Assembly (NCBI RefSeq): GCF_037977055.1
Contig: NZ_CP150274.1
Coordinates: 3,844,001 to 3,908,000, forward strand
Direction: 5' to 3'
DNA length: 64,000 bases
Origin: Paenibacillus sp. FSL K6-1096
GTDB lineage: Bacteria > Bacillota > Bacilli > Paenibacillales > Paenibacillaceae
The position numbers were made by a program, and so were the translations under genes. Below the pieces are notes generated by a model. The model was not told the origin of the DNA. It saw only the letters and a program-made list of their open reading frames with translations, and did not search any database. Positions 55,132 to 63,270 of the stretch are shown here, piece by piece. Numbering within the stretch: the stretch's first letter is position 1; each line of letters begins with the position of its first letter.

Positions 55132-55934
55132 TCCGCCAGCTCCCCATACCTCCCCACCGCCATCTCCGCCGACATCAGCATACGCTGCTTCAGCTGCTCG
55201 CCCTCGGTGATCTTCACGCGCAGGCCCAGGAAGCGGATGCGGGAGAGCAGGAATTCGCTGTCATCCCTCATGTAGTGGACGGTGATGTGGTAGAGGCCGG
55301 CGGATTCATCGAAGGAGACGGACTTGTCAAAGCAGGAGAAGGCGGCCAAGATCCGCGACAGCTCGGCATTGTAGACGGGAATGACCTGGATGCAGGCGGA
55401 GGCCTTCCGGCCATCCAGTAAGCGGGCGATCCGGGCCTTGAGGCCGTCGATGCGCTTAGCCGGGACCGGGGCGGGCCTGACCGAGATGATGTTCGCCAGC
55501 TTCGTGGACATGAGCGAGCGCTGCCGGGTGCTGTACCATTGCAGATACCATTCCCGCTTGTACATATTGTACTCCAGCTTGTGGGGGAAGCCGGACGGAT
55601 CGGTCCGTTCCCCGCCATGCTTGATCGCATAGGTAATCTCAATCCCCTGATCTTGCATGATGATGCGGCGCAGGTGGCGGAGCAGCGGGTGATAGACCTG
55701 GCGCTCCTTGCTGCGGGCCTTCTCGATTATGATCTCCCCCACTTCAATCGAGGTTTCGGTTTCCAGCAGGGAGTTCAGTTTAAGCAAGGTTTCCGGTGAA
55801 AAAGCCTCGGCCGCCGCCGGATGCCGCAGCATCGTCTTCAGCCAGGAACGCTCCTGCGAGGTCAGCGCCAGAGAGCCTGCCTCCTCCAGGCGGGAGATGA
55901 TCTGGAAGTTGAATATTTTCTCAAAAGGATTCAT
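55128..55934 (-). CDS. WYL-domain protein 2
   Basis: 268 residues; a WYL-type regulatory domain (about 90-180; EITYAIKHGG, YNMYKREWYLQWY) with C-terminal WCX-like part, but only a short, poorly defined N-terminal region and no clear helix-turn-helix. It probably works with the WYL protein encoded just upstream; the two overlap by 14 bases. WYL domains sense ligands, often nucleic acids or nucleotides, in defence and DNA-damage regulation. Confidence 0.82.
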   Translation of the reverse strand: MNPFEKIFNFQIISRLEEAGSLALTSQERSWLKTMLRHPAAAEAFSPETLLKLNSLLETETSIEVGEIIIEKARSKERQVYHPLLRHLRRIIMQDQGIEITYAIKHGGERTDPSGFPHKLEYNMYKREWYLQWYSTRQRSLMSTKLANIISVRPAPVPAKRIDGLKARIARLLDGRKASACIQVIPVYNAELSRILAAFSCFDKSVSFDESAGLYHITVHYMRDDSEFLLSRIRFLGLRVKITEGEQLKQRMLMSAEMAVGRYGELAE

Positions 55935-57234
55935 AGTAGCTCTTCATCTCCTTCCATTCCTCAATGAACTGCTTACGCAGCCAGCGGGGCTCCAGAATCT
56001 CGCAGCTGGAGCCGAAGCTCCGCAGCCACGGCTTGATCTCAAAAATCTCATTCACCGTAATCTCATACAGGAAGGTCGTATCGGATTCCTCTGTAATCAC
56101 GCCCCACTGCCCCTGCGCCTCGACCCGCTCCCGGATGAAGTTGGCCCCGGACCGTCTGGGGTTAAAGAACCGGACGGCGACCTTGACCGCACGGTTAGTA
56201 TCGGTTACCCAGCTATGCTTCATCTGGAGCTCCAACTGCTGAAGCCGCTGTGCAAATTCCTCTTCCTCTACAGGCTCACCTTCTTCAATCTGGGTTAGGC
56301 CGTCCATCCGTAATTTCTTAATCCCTGTCCGGCTATGATAGCCGATCAGATACCAGCGCCCATACTGATGATCGTAGACGACACGAAGCGGAAGCAGGCT
56401 GTCGCTGACACCCGCCGATTCCCGCGCGAACAGGGGATTGGTGTTCTGGGAGGTGTAGTTCATGCCTTTTTTGGGCGACAGGTAGAGGAAGCTAATTCTC
56501 CGGCGTTGCTGAATCGCCCCGTGGATCGTATAGAGATGGGCCTCATCCAGAATCCTTGAATGGTAATGGTATTTGTAGCGGTGGGTCTCTGTAGCCTCGG
56601 GATTCATCCCCCGTATCCGCAGCGCCTTCTTCAGGTTGTCACGCAGCAGGTAACCCTGAACAGACGGAATCTGCGTATTGGCGATCACATCCACATAATC
56701 GAACAGGTCGAGCAGCTCGTCATCCGTCAACTGGTCCAGCAGATCATTGGCTGCCTTGTACCGGTAGGGACGTTTGTCATTCACCCGTACAATTACGCCG
56801 ACCTCCTCCAGGTATTTCAGGTCTCCCCGGATCGTCTTCTCGTCCGGCAGCGGCGAATCGGCAGGCATCTGGTCACAGCAGCCGTCATGCAGCTCCTTGG
56901 CCGTCAGCTCCTGCGCTTGAAGTGCGGTTAACAGCAGCGTCAGCCGGATGCTCTCCGTTTCCTTTAGCGATTTCGCCCGGAACAGAAACAGGAGCAGCGG
57001 GTCGGCGGACTCATAGTAATTGTAGCGGAGCCACTCGGACAGCTCGGTGCCTTGCTCAGCAGGCAGGTCCTGCTGCAGGACCGTCACCATCTCCTTGAGA
57101 TTGCGCAGCGTTTTGTCATAGGTATGTACGGAAATGCCGAGCCGCTCGGCGAACTGCTGCCTGCTGTAAGCGCCCCCGGCTAACGACAATAAGCGAAGAA
57201 ACTGTATTTCTTTATCGAAGCTTTCTCTGGCCAT
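55921..57234 (-). CDS. WYL-domain transcriptional regulator 1
   Basis: 437 residues. N-terminal winged helix-turn-helix (about 10-60, YSRQQFAERLGISVHTYDKTL) with a second helix-turn-helix-like region near 120-170. WYL domain about 225-320 (AIQQRRRISFLYLSP, RVVYDHQYGRWYLIGYHS) and a C-terminal WCX domain. First gene of the minus-strand arm WYL1-WYL2-channel, divergent from the RNA-repair operon; it probably binds the shared 176-base region, where a palindrome lies at 57270-57283. The ATG at 57234 is close to that region. Confidence 0.88.
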   Translation of the reverse strand: MARESFDKEIQFLRLLSLAGGAYSRQQFAERLGISVHTYDKTLRNLKEMVTVLQQDLPAEQGTELSEWLRYNYYESADPLLLFLFRAKSLKETESIRLTLLLTALQAQELTAKELHDGCCDQMPADSPLPDEKTIRGDLKYLEEVGVIVRVNDKRPYRYKAANDLLDQLTDDELLDLFDYVDVIANTQIPSVQGYLLRDNLKKALRIRGMNPEATETHRYKYHYHSRILDEAHLYTIHGAIQQRRRISFLYLSPKKGMNYTSQNTNPLFARESAGVSDSLLPLRVVYDHQYGRWYLIGYHSRTGIKKLRMDGLTQIEEGEPVEEEEFAQRLQQLELQMKHSWVTDTNRAVKVAVRFFNPRRSGANFIRERVEAQGQWGVITEESDTTFLYEITVNEIFEIKPWLRSFGSSCEILEPRWLRKQFIEEWKEMKSYYESF

Positions 57235-57269
57235 ATGTATTCCCCCAGCCTGTTATGCAGTCAAGAATT

Positions 57270-57283
57270 GTATTAGTTAATAC
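57270..57283. promoter_or_regulatory. Palindrome in the WYL / RNA-repair divergent region
   Basis: GTATTA-GT-TAATAC, a perfect 6-2-6 inverted repeat between the divergent genes; candidate operator of WYL regulator 1. No clear -35/-10 pair was found on either side. Confidence 0.45.
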
Positions 57284-57410
57284 CTCTATTAAGCACCAGA
57301 GTTGCATGAAATGGAAGATTTTTGTCCGCCGCCATACTTCCACCCTGTTCCTCCCTGGCAAAATGAAGGAAGATAAAGCCAGCGAAACCGACTTGGAACG
57401 GAGGGACACC

Positions 57411-58205
57411 ATGAATCCTATAAATACGCTCATCCATGAGCAATTGAAGCAGGTTGAACAAGAGGAGCAAGTGACGATCCTCTATGCGTGCGAGTCTGGC
57501 AGCCGGGCATGGGGCTTCCCCTCGCAGGACAGCGATTACGATGTGCGGTTCATCTACCTGCATAAGCCGGAGTGGTATTTATCGATCTGGGATACACGAG
57601 ATGTCATAGAGCGTCCAATTAATAATATGCTGGATTTAAGCGGCTGGGATCTGCGCAAAGCGCTGAGACTGTTCCGCAAATCCAACCCGCCGCTGCTGGA
57701 GTGGCTGCAATCCCCGATCCAGTATGCTGAGAAGTTTAGTGTGGCGGAGCAGCTCAGGGGGATCTCGCCGTATACCTTTTCCCCGAAATCCTGTATGTAC
57801 CACTACCTGAATATGGCCAGAGGGAACTACCGCGATTACCTGCAAGGGGAGCAGGTCAAGATCAAGAAATATTTCTACGTGCTGCGCCCGGTGCTGGCCT
57901 GTGAGTGGATTCACCGGTACGGGGAGATGCCGCCGATGGAATTCGAGGTGCTGGTGGACCGGCTGATTCCAAGAAACGGCCCGCTGTGGCCGGTGGTGCA
58001 GCAACTGCTGGCCCGGAAGCGGTCAGGAGAGGAGCTTGACCTGGAGCCGCGGCTTAGTGCGATTAATGAGTATCTGGAAGAGCAATTGCAAGCGCTGGAG
58101 AAGACAGCAGCGGCATACCTGAGTACCAAGGGGGACAATCGGGACCGGCAGCTTGATGCTCTTTTCCGGGATGCTTTGCAGGAAGTGTGGGGACTGAATT
58201 TGTAG
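57411..58205 (+). CDS. Polymerase-beta-type nucleotidyltransferase (YcgL/COG3541-like)
   Basis: 264 residues. Nucleotidyltransferase signature SGSRAWGFPSQDSDYDVRF near residues 28-46 (GS and DxD metal site), followed by a helical domain with FRKSNPPLLEWLQSPI. Relatives of this group (called RlaP in comparative studies) are repeatedly found with RNA ligases and proposed to modify RNA ends. ATG 57411 follows GGAGGGA; the frame to 57255 has no ribosome binding site. First gene of the operon with Hen1 and Pnkp. Confidence 0.85.
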   Translation: MNPINTLIHEQLKQVEQEEQVTILYACESGSRAWGFPSQDSDYDVRFIYLHKPEWYLSIWDTRDVIERPINNMLDLSGWDLRKALRLFRKSNPPLLEWLQSPIQYAEKFSVAEQLRGISPYTFSPKSCMYHYLNMARGNYRDYLQGEQVKIKKYFYVLRPVLACEWIHRYGEMPPMEFEVLVDRLIPRNGPLWPVVQQLLARKRSGEELDLEPRLSAINEYLEEQLQALEKTAAAYLSTKGDNRDRQLDALFRDALQEVWGLNL

Positions 58206-58220
58206 AGGAGGCAGACAATC

Positions 58221-59486
58221 ATGGCTATTATACAACTGAGATCAACGAACCCGCAGCTGAGCTTCATCATCCGCAAGAATCCGCAGAGCGGGATGCAGCT
58301 GCGCCCGGTCCGCCAGGGTATCGCCTACGGCTGGTATTCGGATGAGACCACTTATAATGTGTATTTTAAGGACGCTGACAATGAAATCTCCTATAAAAAG
58401 AACGAAGGCGAGAGCTTCGAGTACCTCAATGTCTCCCGCTATAACACTCCGCTGTTCCCGCTGAATGCGGTGAATGAGTTCTTCTCGGCCCCGTTCAAGG
58501 CGCTGGATGATCGCGATGCGGAAGGGTATGAGCATTCTTGGTACATCCAGATGATTCACGTCGAGCGTCTGCATTATATAAAGTTCTTCGCGCAGCATCT
58601 GAAGGACTACACGTTCAAGCTGGAGCATCAGGCGCATAAGAGCTACTCCCTAACCATTACTACGCGCAAAAGCCTCTACCACCTCCTGCATGTGGTCAGC
58701 GTACTGTCGTTGTTCCTATCGATCTTCGGGGACGAATATATCGATATCTCCGACCGGATTCTGGAGAAGTATATCCCCAGCCTGAGCGTGATGGATGCGC
58801 CATTCTATATCCGCAGCCTGTTCGCCCGGAGCCTCTTGAAGACCCGCGAGCAGTTCAGACGGTATAAGGCCGCCATTGAACATACGGAGCTGTATTCGAT
58901 CGGGCTGGAGTATGGAAGTACCGCCATGCAGCGGCGCACATATATCTCGGGATTGCTTTCATTCGATAAGCCCATCCTGGATGTCGGCTGCGGGGAAGGC
59001 TTCTACGCTATTCCGTATGCCGGGAAGATCGAGGGCACCTATTACGCAGTGGATATCAACGAGGAGCTGCTGGAGGCCGTGAACCGCAAGGCAAAAGCCA
59101 AGGACATCGACAACATCGCGACCTTCCGCTCGCTGGAGCATTTCCTGGAGTCGTACAACGGGGAGCAGGTGGATGTCATTTTGACTGAGGTAGTGGAGCA
59201 TATGAGCGAGGCAGAAGCAGCGGCGCTAATCCGCCAGATCATTCGTGAGGTGGACTTCGGGCAGCTGATCGTGACCACGCCGAATGCGGATTTCAACCCA
59301 TACTATGAGCTGGAAGGCTTCCGGCATGAGGATCATAAGTGGGAAAAGGGTCAGGCGGCGTTCCAGGAGTGGCTGACTGCTACACTGCAAGGACTGGATG
59401 TGGAGATCGAATTCTCACTGGTAGGCGACCGGGTAGGCGAGATCCGCACCACACAGAGCGCCATTGTGCGCAGACAGGAGGGATAA
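58221..59486 (+). CDS. hen1: 3'-terminal RNA ribose 2'-O-methyltransferase Hen1
   Basis: 421 residues. N-terminal ~220 residues are the bacterial Hen1 partner domain, which contacts Pnkp. The C-terminal methyltransferase has SAM motif LDVGCGEGFY near 253-262 and the metal-binding TEVVEHM near 322-328, with FRHEDHKWE near 367 completing the E-x2-E-H...H site. Adds a 2'-O-methyl mark to the cut 3' end before ligation, making the repaired RNA resistant to recutting. The ribosome binding site is AGAGGAGG. Stop is 3 bases before the pnkp start. Confidence 0.95.
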   Translation: MAIIQLRSTNPQLSFIIRKNPQSGMQLRPVRQGIAYGWYSDETTYNVYFKDADNEISYKKNEGESFEYLNVSRYNTPLFPLNAVNEFFSAPFKALDDRDAEGYEHSWYIQMIHVERLHYIKFFAQHLKDYTFKLEHQAHKSYSLTITTRKSLYHLLHVVSVLSLFLSIFGDEYIDISDRILEKYIPSLSVMDAPFYIRSLFARSLLKTREQFRRYKAAIEHTELYSIGLEYGSTAMQRRTYISGLLSFDKPILDVGCGEGFYAIPYAGKIEGTYYAVDINEELLEAVNRKAKAKDIDNIATFRSLEHFLESYNGEQVDVILTEVVEHMSEAEAAALIRQIIREVDFGQLIVTTPNADFNPYYELEGFRHEDHKWEKGQAAFQEWLTATLQGLDVEIEFSLVGDRVGEIRTTQSAIVRRQEG

Positions 59487-59489
59487 ACC

Positions 59490-62099
59490 ATGGACATTCA
59501 GACGAAGGTACACACGATATTCATGCTGGTTGGCGCGACGGAGTGCGGGAAGTCTACTTTTGCCAAGGAAGTGCTGATCCCCCAGCTTAAGCTTTCGGAC
59601 AGCGCCACAGGTCTGCGCACGAATGTGCAGTATCTGTCCTCGGATATGATCCGTCAGGAGATCCTGGGCTATGATTACGATAAATACGACCAGGTGATGC
59701 TGGAGGCCAGCTCACATACATTCGCGCTGTTGTTCGAGCGGCTGAAGCGGGTCACCTCCTGGCCGATTAATGCCGAGTTTGTCATTCTGGATACGATTGG
59801 CCTCGCCGAAGACTACCGCAGCAAGGTGCGGGCGATTGCCCAGGAGAATAACTATAACGTTGAAGTGATTCTGTTCGATTACCGTAAGCGGGAGGATTAT
59901 TATGCCTCGGAGCGCTCGAAGAAGCTGATTTCCAGCCACCTGAACCGGCTGCGCCGAGAAGTGCTGCCTGTGCTGTCCCGCGAGGGCTACGGTAGTGTTC
60001 ATAAGGTGCGCGCGAAGGATTTTCTGCTGGAAGGTCTGGAAGGTACTGAAGGTACGGGGAAAAAGCAGCCGAACCCGGATTACCGGGTGCATATTCAGGA
60101 CTGGGAGGCGTATGCCGCTGCGGTGCTTCCGCAGGATCAGGAATACATTGTGGTCGGAGACGTACACGAATGTGTTCAGGAGCTGCAAGGCCTGCTGCGC
60201 AGCTACGGTTACAAGATCGAGGAAGGGAAGCTAAGCGTTACGGATAAGCTGAAAAATACACGGATCATCCTGGCGGGCGACTGGATCGATAAGGGTAAGC
60301 AGACCCGGGAGATCATAGAGTTCCTGTATAACAATCAGGAGCATTTCCTGTTCGTCATGGGCAACCATGAGAACTTCGTCTACAAGTATCTGCGCGGGGA
60401 GATCAAGGGGGTCGAGCCGGAGCTGTTGAGAAGTTATTTTGACTCCACTCAGGTGTTACAGGAGGACGAGGAGCTGTTCCGACAATTCTCCGTGCTGGTG
60501 GAGAGGGCGAAGCCTTTTTACCGTTATATCGGGATGCACGGCCCTTCCTTCTATGTGACGCATGCGCCTTGCCGCAACAAGTATATCGGGAAGCTGGATA
60601 CGAACTCGCTGCGCCATCAGCGCAACTTCCGGCTGGACCGTGAATCTGCTTACGAGCCGCAGCTTGAATTCCTGAAGGAGGAAGCGGAGGGGAACCATCC
60701 GTTTCACCTGTTCGGCCATATTGCGGCGAAGCAGACGTTCCGGATCAAGAACAAGCTTCATCTCGACACGGGGGCTGTGCAGGGGAACGGGCTGACCTCG
60801 GTCCGCATCTCCTTCAAGCCGTTCTACAAAAGCCATAAATCCCAGCAGCCTCTACTGCAGGAGGAGTTGCCGGTCCTCTTCCGCGAGGAGCACAAGGTCT
60901 CTCTGCAGGAGCTGGATACGGAGTCCATGCGCAGACTGCACTATTCCTCACAGAATAAGGTCAACTTCATCTCCGGGACGATGTCGCCGGCGGATAAGGA
61001 TGAAGCAACGGGCGAGCTGGAGTCGCTGCGCAAGGGCTTGGACTATTACGCCGGACGCGGGATATCCGAGGTGGTCCTTCAGCCTAAATACATGGGCTCC
61101 CGCTGCACGGTGTATCTGTACCGGGACGTAGAGCATTGCTATGCGGTTAGCCGTAACGGTTATAAGGTCAAAGCTGTCGATCTGACGCCGGTTTACGAAG
61201 GGCTGCTGGAGCGGTTCGGAACGTATATGGTGGAGCAAGGTATCCGTGTGCTGCTGCTGGACGGGGAGCTTTTGCCCTGGAAGGCGCTGGGGGAAGGGCT
61301 GATCGAACGCCAATTCGAGCCGATTGGGCGGGCGCTGGAGAATGAGCTTGCGTTCCTTAGAGAGCACGGGTTCGAGGAATCGCTCGGTGAGCTGATCCAG
61401 GTGTATGAAGCCAGCGGGTTCGAGCAGGACCAGCATCATCTGACCAAAGAAGCGCTTAACAAGAGCTACGGCGCGCATGTGTACCAGACGTTTAAGCATG
61501 TGCGCAGCATCCGGGACTCTTACGTGGGGCTTGACCAGCGGGATGAAGCATACCGGGTGTATAAGCAGCAGCTGGAGCTGTACGCCGGGGATGCGGAGCT
61601 GGACTATAAGCCATTTGCCATCCTAAAAGAGGTGCTGGAGAGCGGGGAGGAACGGCTGCCTGAGGGGGTAACCTCGGAGCAGTACCGCTTCCTGAATGAC
61701 GATGAGATTCTGGTGCTGGACCTGCAGAAGCCGGAGGCTTACAGCCTGGCTGAGGAATATTTCGCCGCTATTACGGTTGAGCAGAAGATGGAAGGCATCG
61801 TCATCAAGCCGGAGCAGGAGCAGCCGGGAGTGGTGCCTTACCTGAAGGTCCGCAATCCGGGGTACCTGTCGATCATCTATGGCTACGATTACCGGTTCCC
61901 GCACAAATATGCCAAGCTGCTGAAGCAGAAGAACATCGTGCCGAAGCTGCGGACATCCTTAGCCGAGCACCGGCTGGGCAAGCAGCTGCTGGAGGTCAAG
62001 CTGGAGGAGATCTCAGCGGACAACGACACCTACAAGCAGATTGCCGCGAACCTGCTGTTCGAGGTGAAGAAGGAGCAGGAGATCGATCCAAGGCTATAA
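59490..62099 (+). CDS. pnkp: Polynucleotide kinase-phosphatase-ligase Pnkp
   Basis: 869 residues in three enzymes: 5' kinase (1 to about 170; P-loop GATECGKST at 15-23), a calcineurin-like 2',3'-phosphatase (about 215-400; GDVHE near 223, GDWIDKG, GNHE near 291), and an adenylyl-transferase ligase module (about 480-869; nucleotidyl-lysine motif KYMGSR near 533, DGELLPW, EGIVIKPE). Repairs RNA cut by toxin ribonucleases together with Hen1. The ribosome binding site is AGGAGGGA. The P-loop has TE where many homologues have SG; all catalytic motifs appear intact. Followed by a terminator. Confidence 0.96.
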   Translation: MDIQTKVHTIFMLVGATECGKSTFAKEVLIPQLKLSDSATGLRTNVQYLSSDMIRQEILGYDYDKYDQVMLEASSHTFALLFERLKRVTSWPINAEFVILDTIGLAEDYRSKVRAIAQENNYNVEVILFDYRKREDYYASERSKKLISSHLNRLRREVLPVLSREGYGSVHKVRAKDFLLEGLEGTEGTGKKQPNPDYRVHIQDWEAYAAAVLPQDQEYIVVGDVHECVQELQGLLRSYGYKIEEGKLSVTDKLKNTRIILAGDWIDKGKQTREIIEFLYNNQEHFLFVMGNHENFVYKYLRGEIKGVEPELLRSYFDSTQVLQEDEELFRQFSVLVERAKPFYRYIGMHGPSFYVTHAPCRNKYIGKLDTNSLRHQRNFRLDRESAYEPQLEFLKEEAEGNHPFHLFGHIAAKQTFRIKNKLHLDTGAVQGNGLTSVRISFKPFYKSHKSQQPLLQEELPVLFREEHKVSLQELDTESMRRLHYSSQNKVNFISGTMSPADKDEATGELESLRKGLDYYAGRGISEVVLQPKYMGSRCTVYLYRDVEHCYAVSRNGYKVKAVDLTPVYEGLLERFGTYMVEQGIRVLLLDGELLPWKALGEGLIERQFEPIGRALENELAFLREHGFEESLGELIQVYEASGFEQDQHHLTKEALNKSYGAHVYQTFKHVRSIRDSYVGLDQRDEAYRVYKQQLELYAGDAELDYKPFAILKEVLESGEERLPEGVTSEQYRFLNDDEILVLDLQKPEAYSLAEEYFAAITVEQKMEGIVIKPEQEQPGVVPYLKVRNPGYLSIIYGYDYRFPHKYAKLLKQKNIVPKLRTSLAEHRLGKQLLEVKLEEISADNDTYKQIAANLLFEVKKEQEIDPRL

Positions 62100-62107
62100 A
62101 ATGGTGA

Positions 62108-62150
62108 GGCAGGCTGCCGGGAGGCTCCCGGTGGTCTGCCTTTGTTTTGT
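62108..62150. terminator. Terminator after pnkp
   Basis: AGGCAG-x4-CCGGGAG / TCCCGG-x4-CTGCCT, then TTTGTTTT; it also lies at the end of the converging gene. Confidence 0.8.
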
Positions 62151-63100
62151 TATAGAGATGATGTTTTACGTCTGAAGATATATACCGCGTGATCCTCCGA
62201 GGGCGGCAGGATGAGCCGAGATAAAGACTCATTCAGCTCCATGCTGAAATGGTCCGCCCGGGTATACGTATCGAAGTCGCCCGTAATCGCCGGGTCTCTG
62301 CTGCCAATAACGATGTACATATCGGCTGAATTCGAGCTGAATACATGCTTCTCATAATTATTTTTAGGCACTGGCCAGGAGCAGATGACCACCTGGGGTG
62401 CATATTTGTTCAGCGCCGCTTTGGCATCGGCCTTCTCTACGTCCTCCGGGTAAGTGATGTAGTGTGCCCAACTGTGATCATCCGTTGCGATGCAGTTCGT
62501 CCCGTTGTCCTTCAGGAACCGGGTTAATGTGCCATCCCCCGCAGCAATCTCCACACACTTCTGATCCCCGATCAGAGCGGACAGCTCCTTGATTAGGCGG
62601 CTTGAATAGAAGCAGTAGATGCCTTGCTTGTTCACAAGCGGCATTAACACCTTTTTACGGATAATCACGGGCCAGAACAGCCTGAACAGCGGAAGCGAGA
62701 CAGGCTTGCGTTCAAGCTTCCGCTTGAACAGGAGCTTTTGCAGAATGAAGCCGTCCCATAGATTGAACCTCACGCTCCCGGAGGCAGTCCCGGTGGACAC
62801 CGCTAGCTGAAGCTGCTCGATCAGATAAATCGCGAAGCGCGCTTTAATAATATCCGGTAAGAAGGCATCCACGGTGGTCTGGTTGAAGCCGCTTTTTAGA
62901 ATTTTTGACTTGGCGAGCTTGGCACTGCTTGTATATTTGCTCAGCAGATTATGAATCAGGCTAGTTTGCTGGTTGCTGGTCAGACGCTGTATTTCCTGAA
63001 GCACCTCCTCTTTGTATTCGGGGTACTCCCGCAGCAAGGTGCTCGTATCTATTTCGTTCATCAGAATTTGCTGGGCATCAATTTTATTGAATGGTTGCAT
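62150..63100 (-). CDS. SAM-dependent methyltransferase-like protein
   Basis: 316 residues. Helical N-terminal region (1 to about 150), then a class I methyltransferase-like core: CVEIAAGDGTLTRFL near 190 (motif I, unusual EIAAGDGT), VVICSWPVPKNN near 245 (motif IV region). Substrate unknown. The start at 63100 has GGGAGAGAACC upstream. It converges with the RNA-repair operon and may or may not belong to it; it has its own transcription. Confidence 0.7.
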   Translation of the reverse strand: MQPFNKIDAQQILMNEIDTSTLLREYPEYKEEVLQEIQRLTSNQQTSLIHNLLSKYTSSAKLAKSKILKSGFNQTTVDAFLPDIIKARFAIYLIEQLQLAVSTGTASGSVRFNLWDGFILQKLLFKRKLERKPVSLPLFRLFWPVIIRKKVLMPLVNKQGIYCFYSSRLIKELSALIGDQKCVEIAAGDGTLTRFLKDNGTNCIATDDHSWAHYITYPEDVEKADAKAALNKYAPQVVICSWPVPKNNYEKHVFSSNSADMYIVIGSRDPAITGDFDTYTRADHFSMELNESLSRLILPPSEDHAVYIFRRKTSSL

Positions 63101-63152
63101 GGTTCTCTCCCGGTCTACGTTATAAGTTAACTATAGCAGGAATGCTAGTATG

Positions 63153-63181
63153 TTGAAAACGCCTCAAAATTCTAATATAAA
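63153..63181 (+). promoter_or_regulatory. Sigma-A promoter of the radical SAM gene
   Basis: TTGAAA (63153-63158), 17 bases, TATAAA (63176-63181). It leaves an AT-rich leader of about 83 bases in which no gene is seen. Confidence 0.65.
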
Positions 63182-63270
63182 TTAAAAATTATTAAAGTGA
63201 TGTATTATACTGACAATTAGAATGTTTAATATTAGGATTTAATTAAATTAATGGAACTTGGGGTGTGAGA

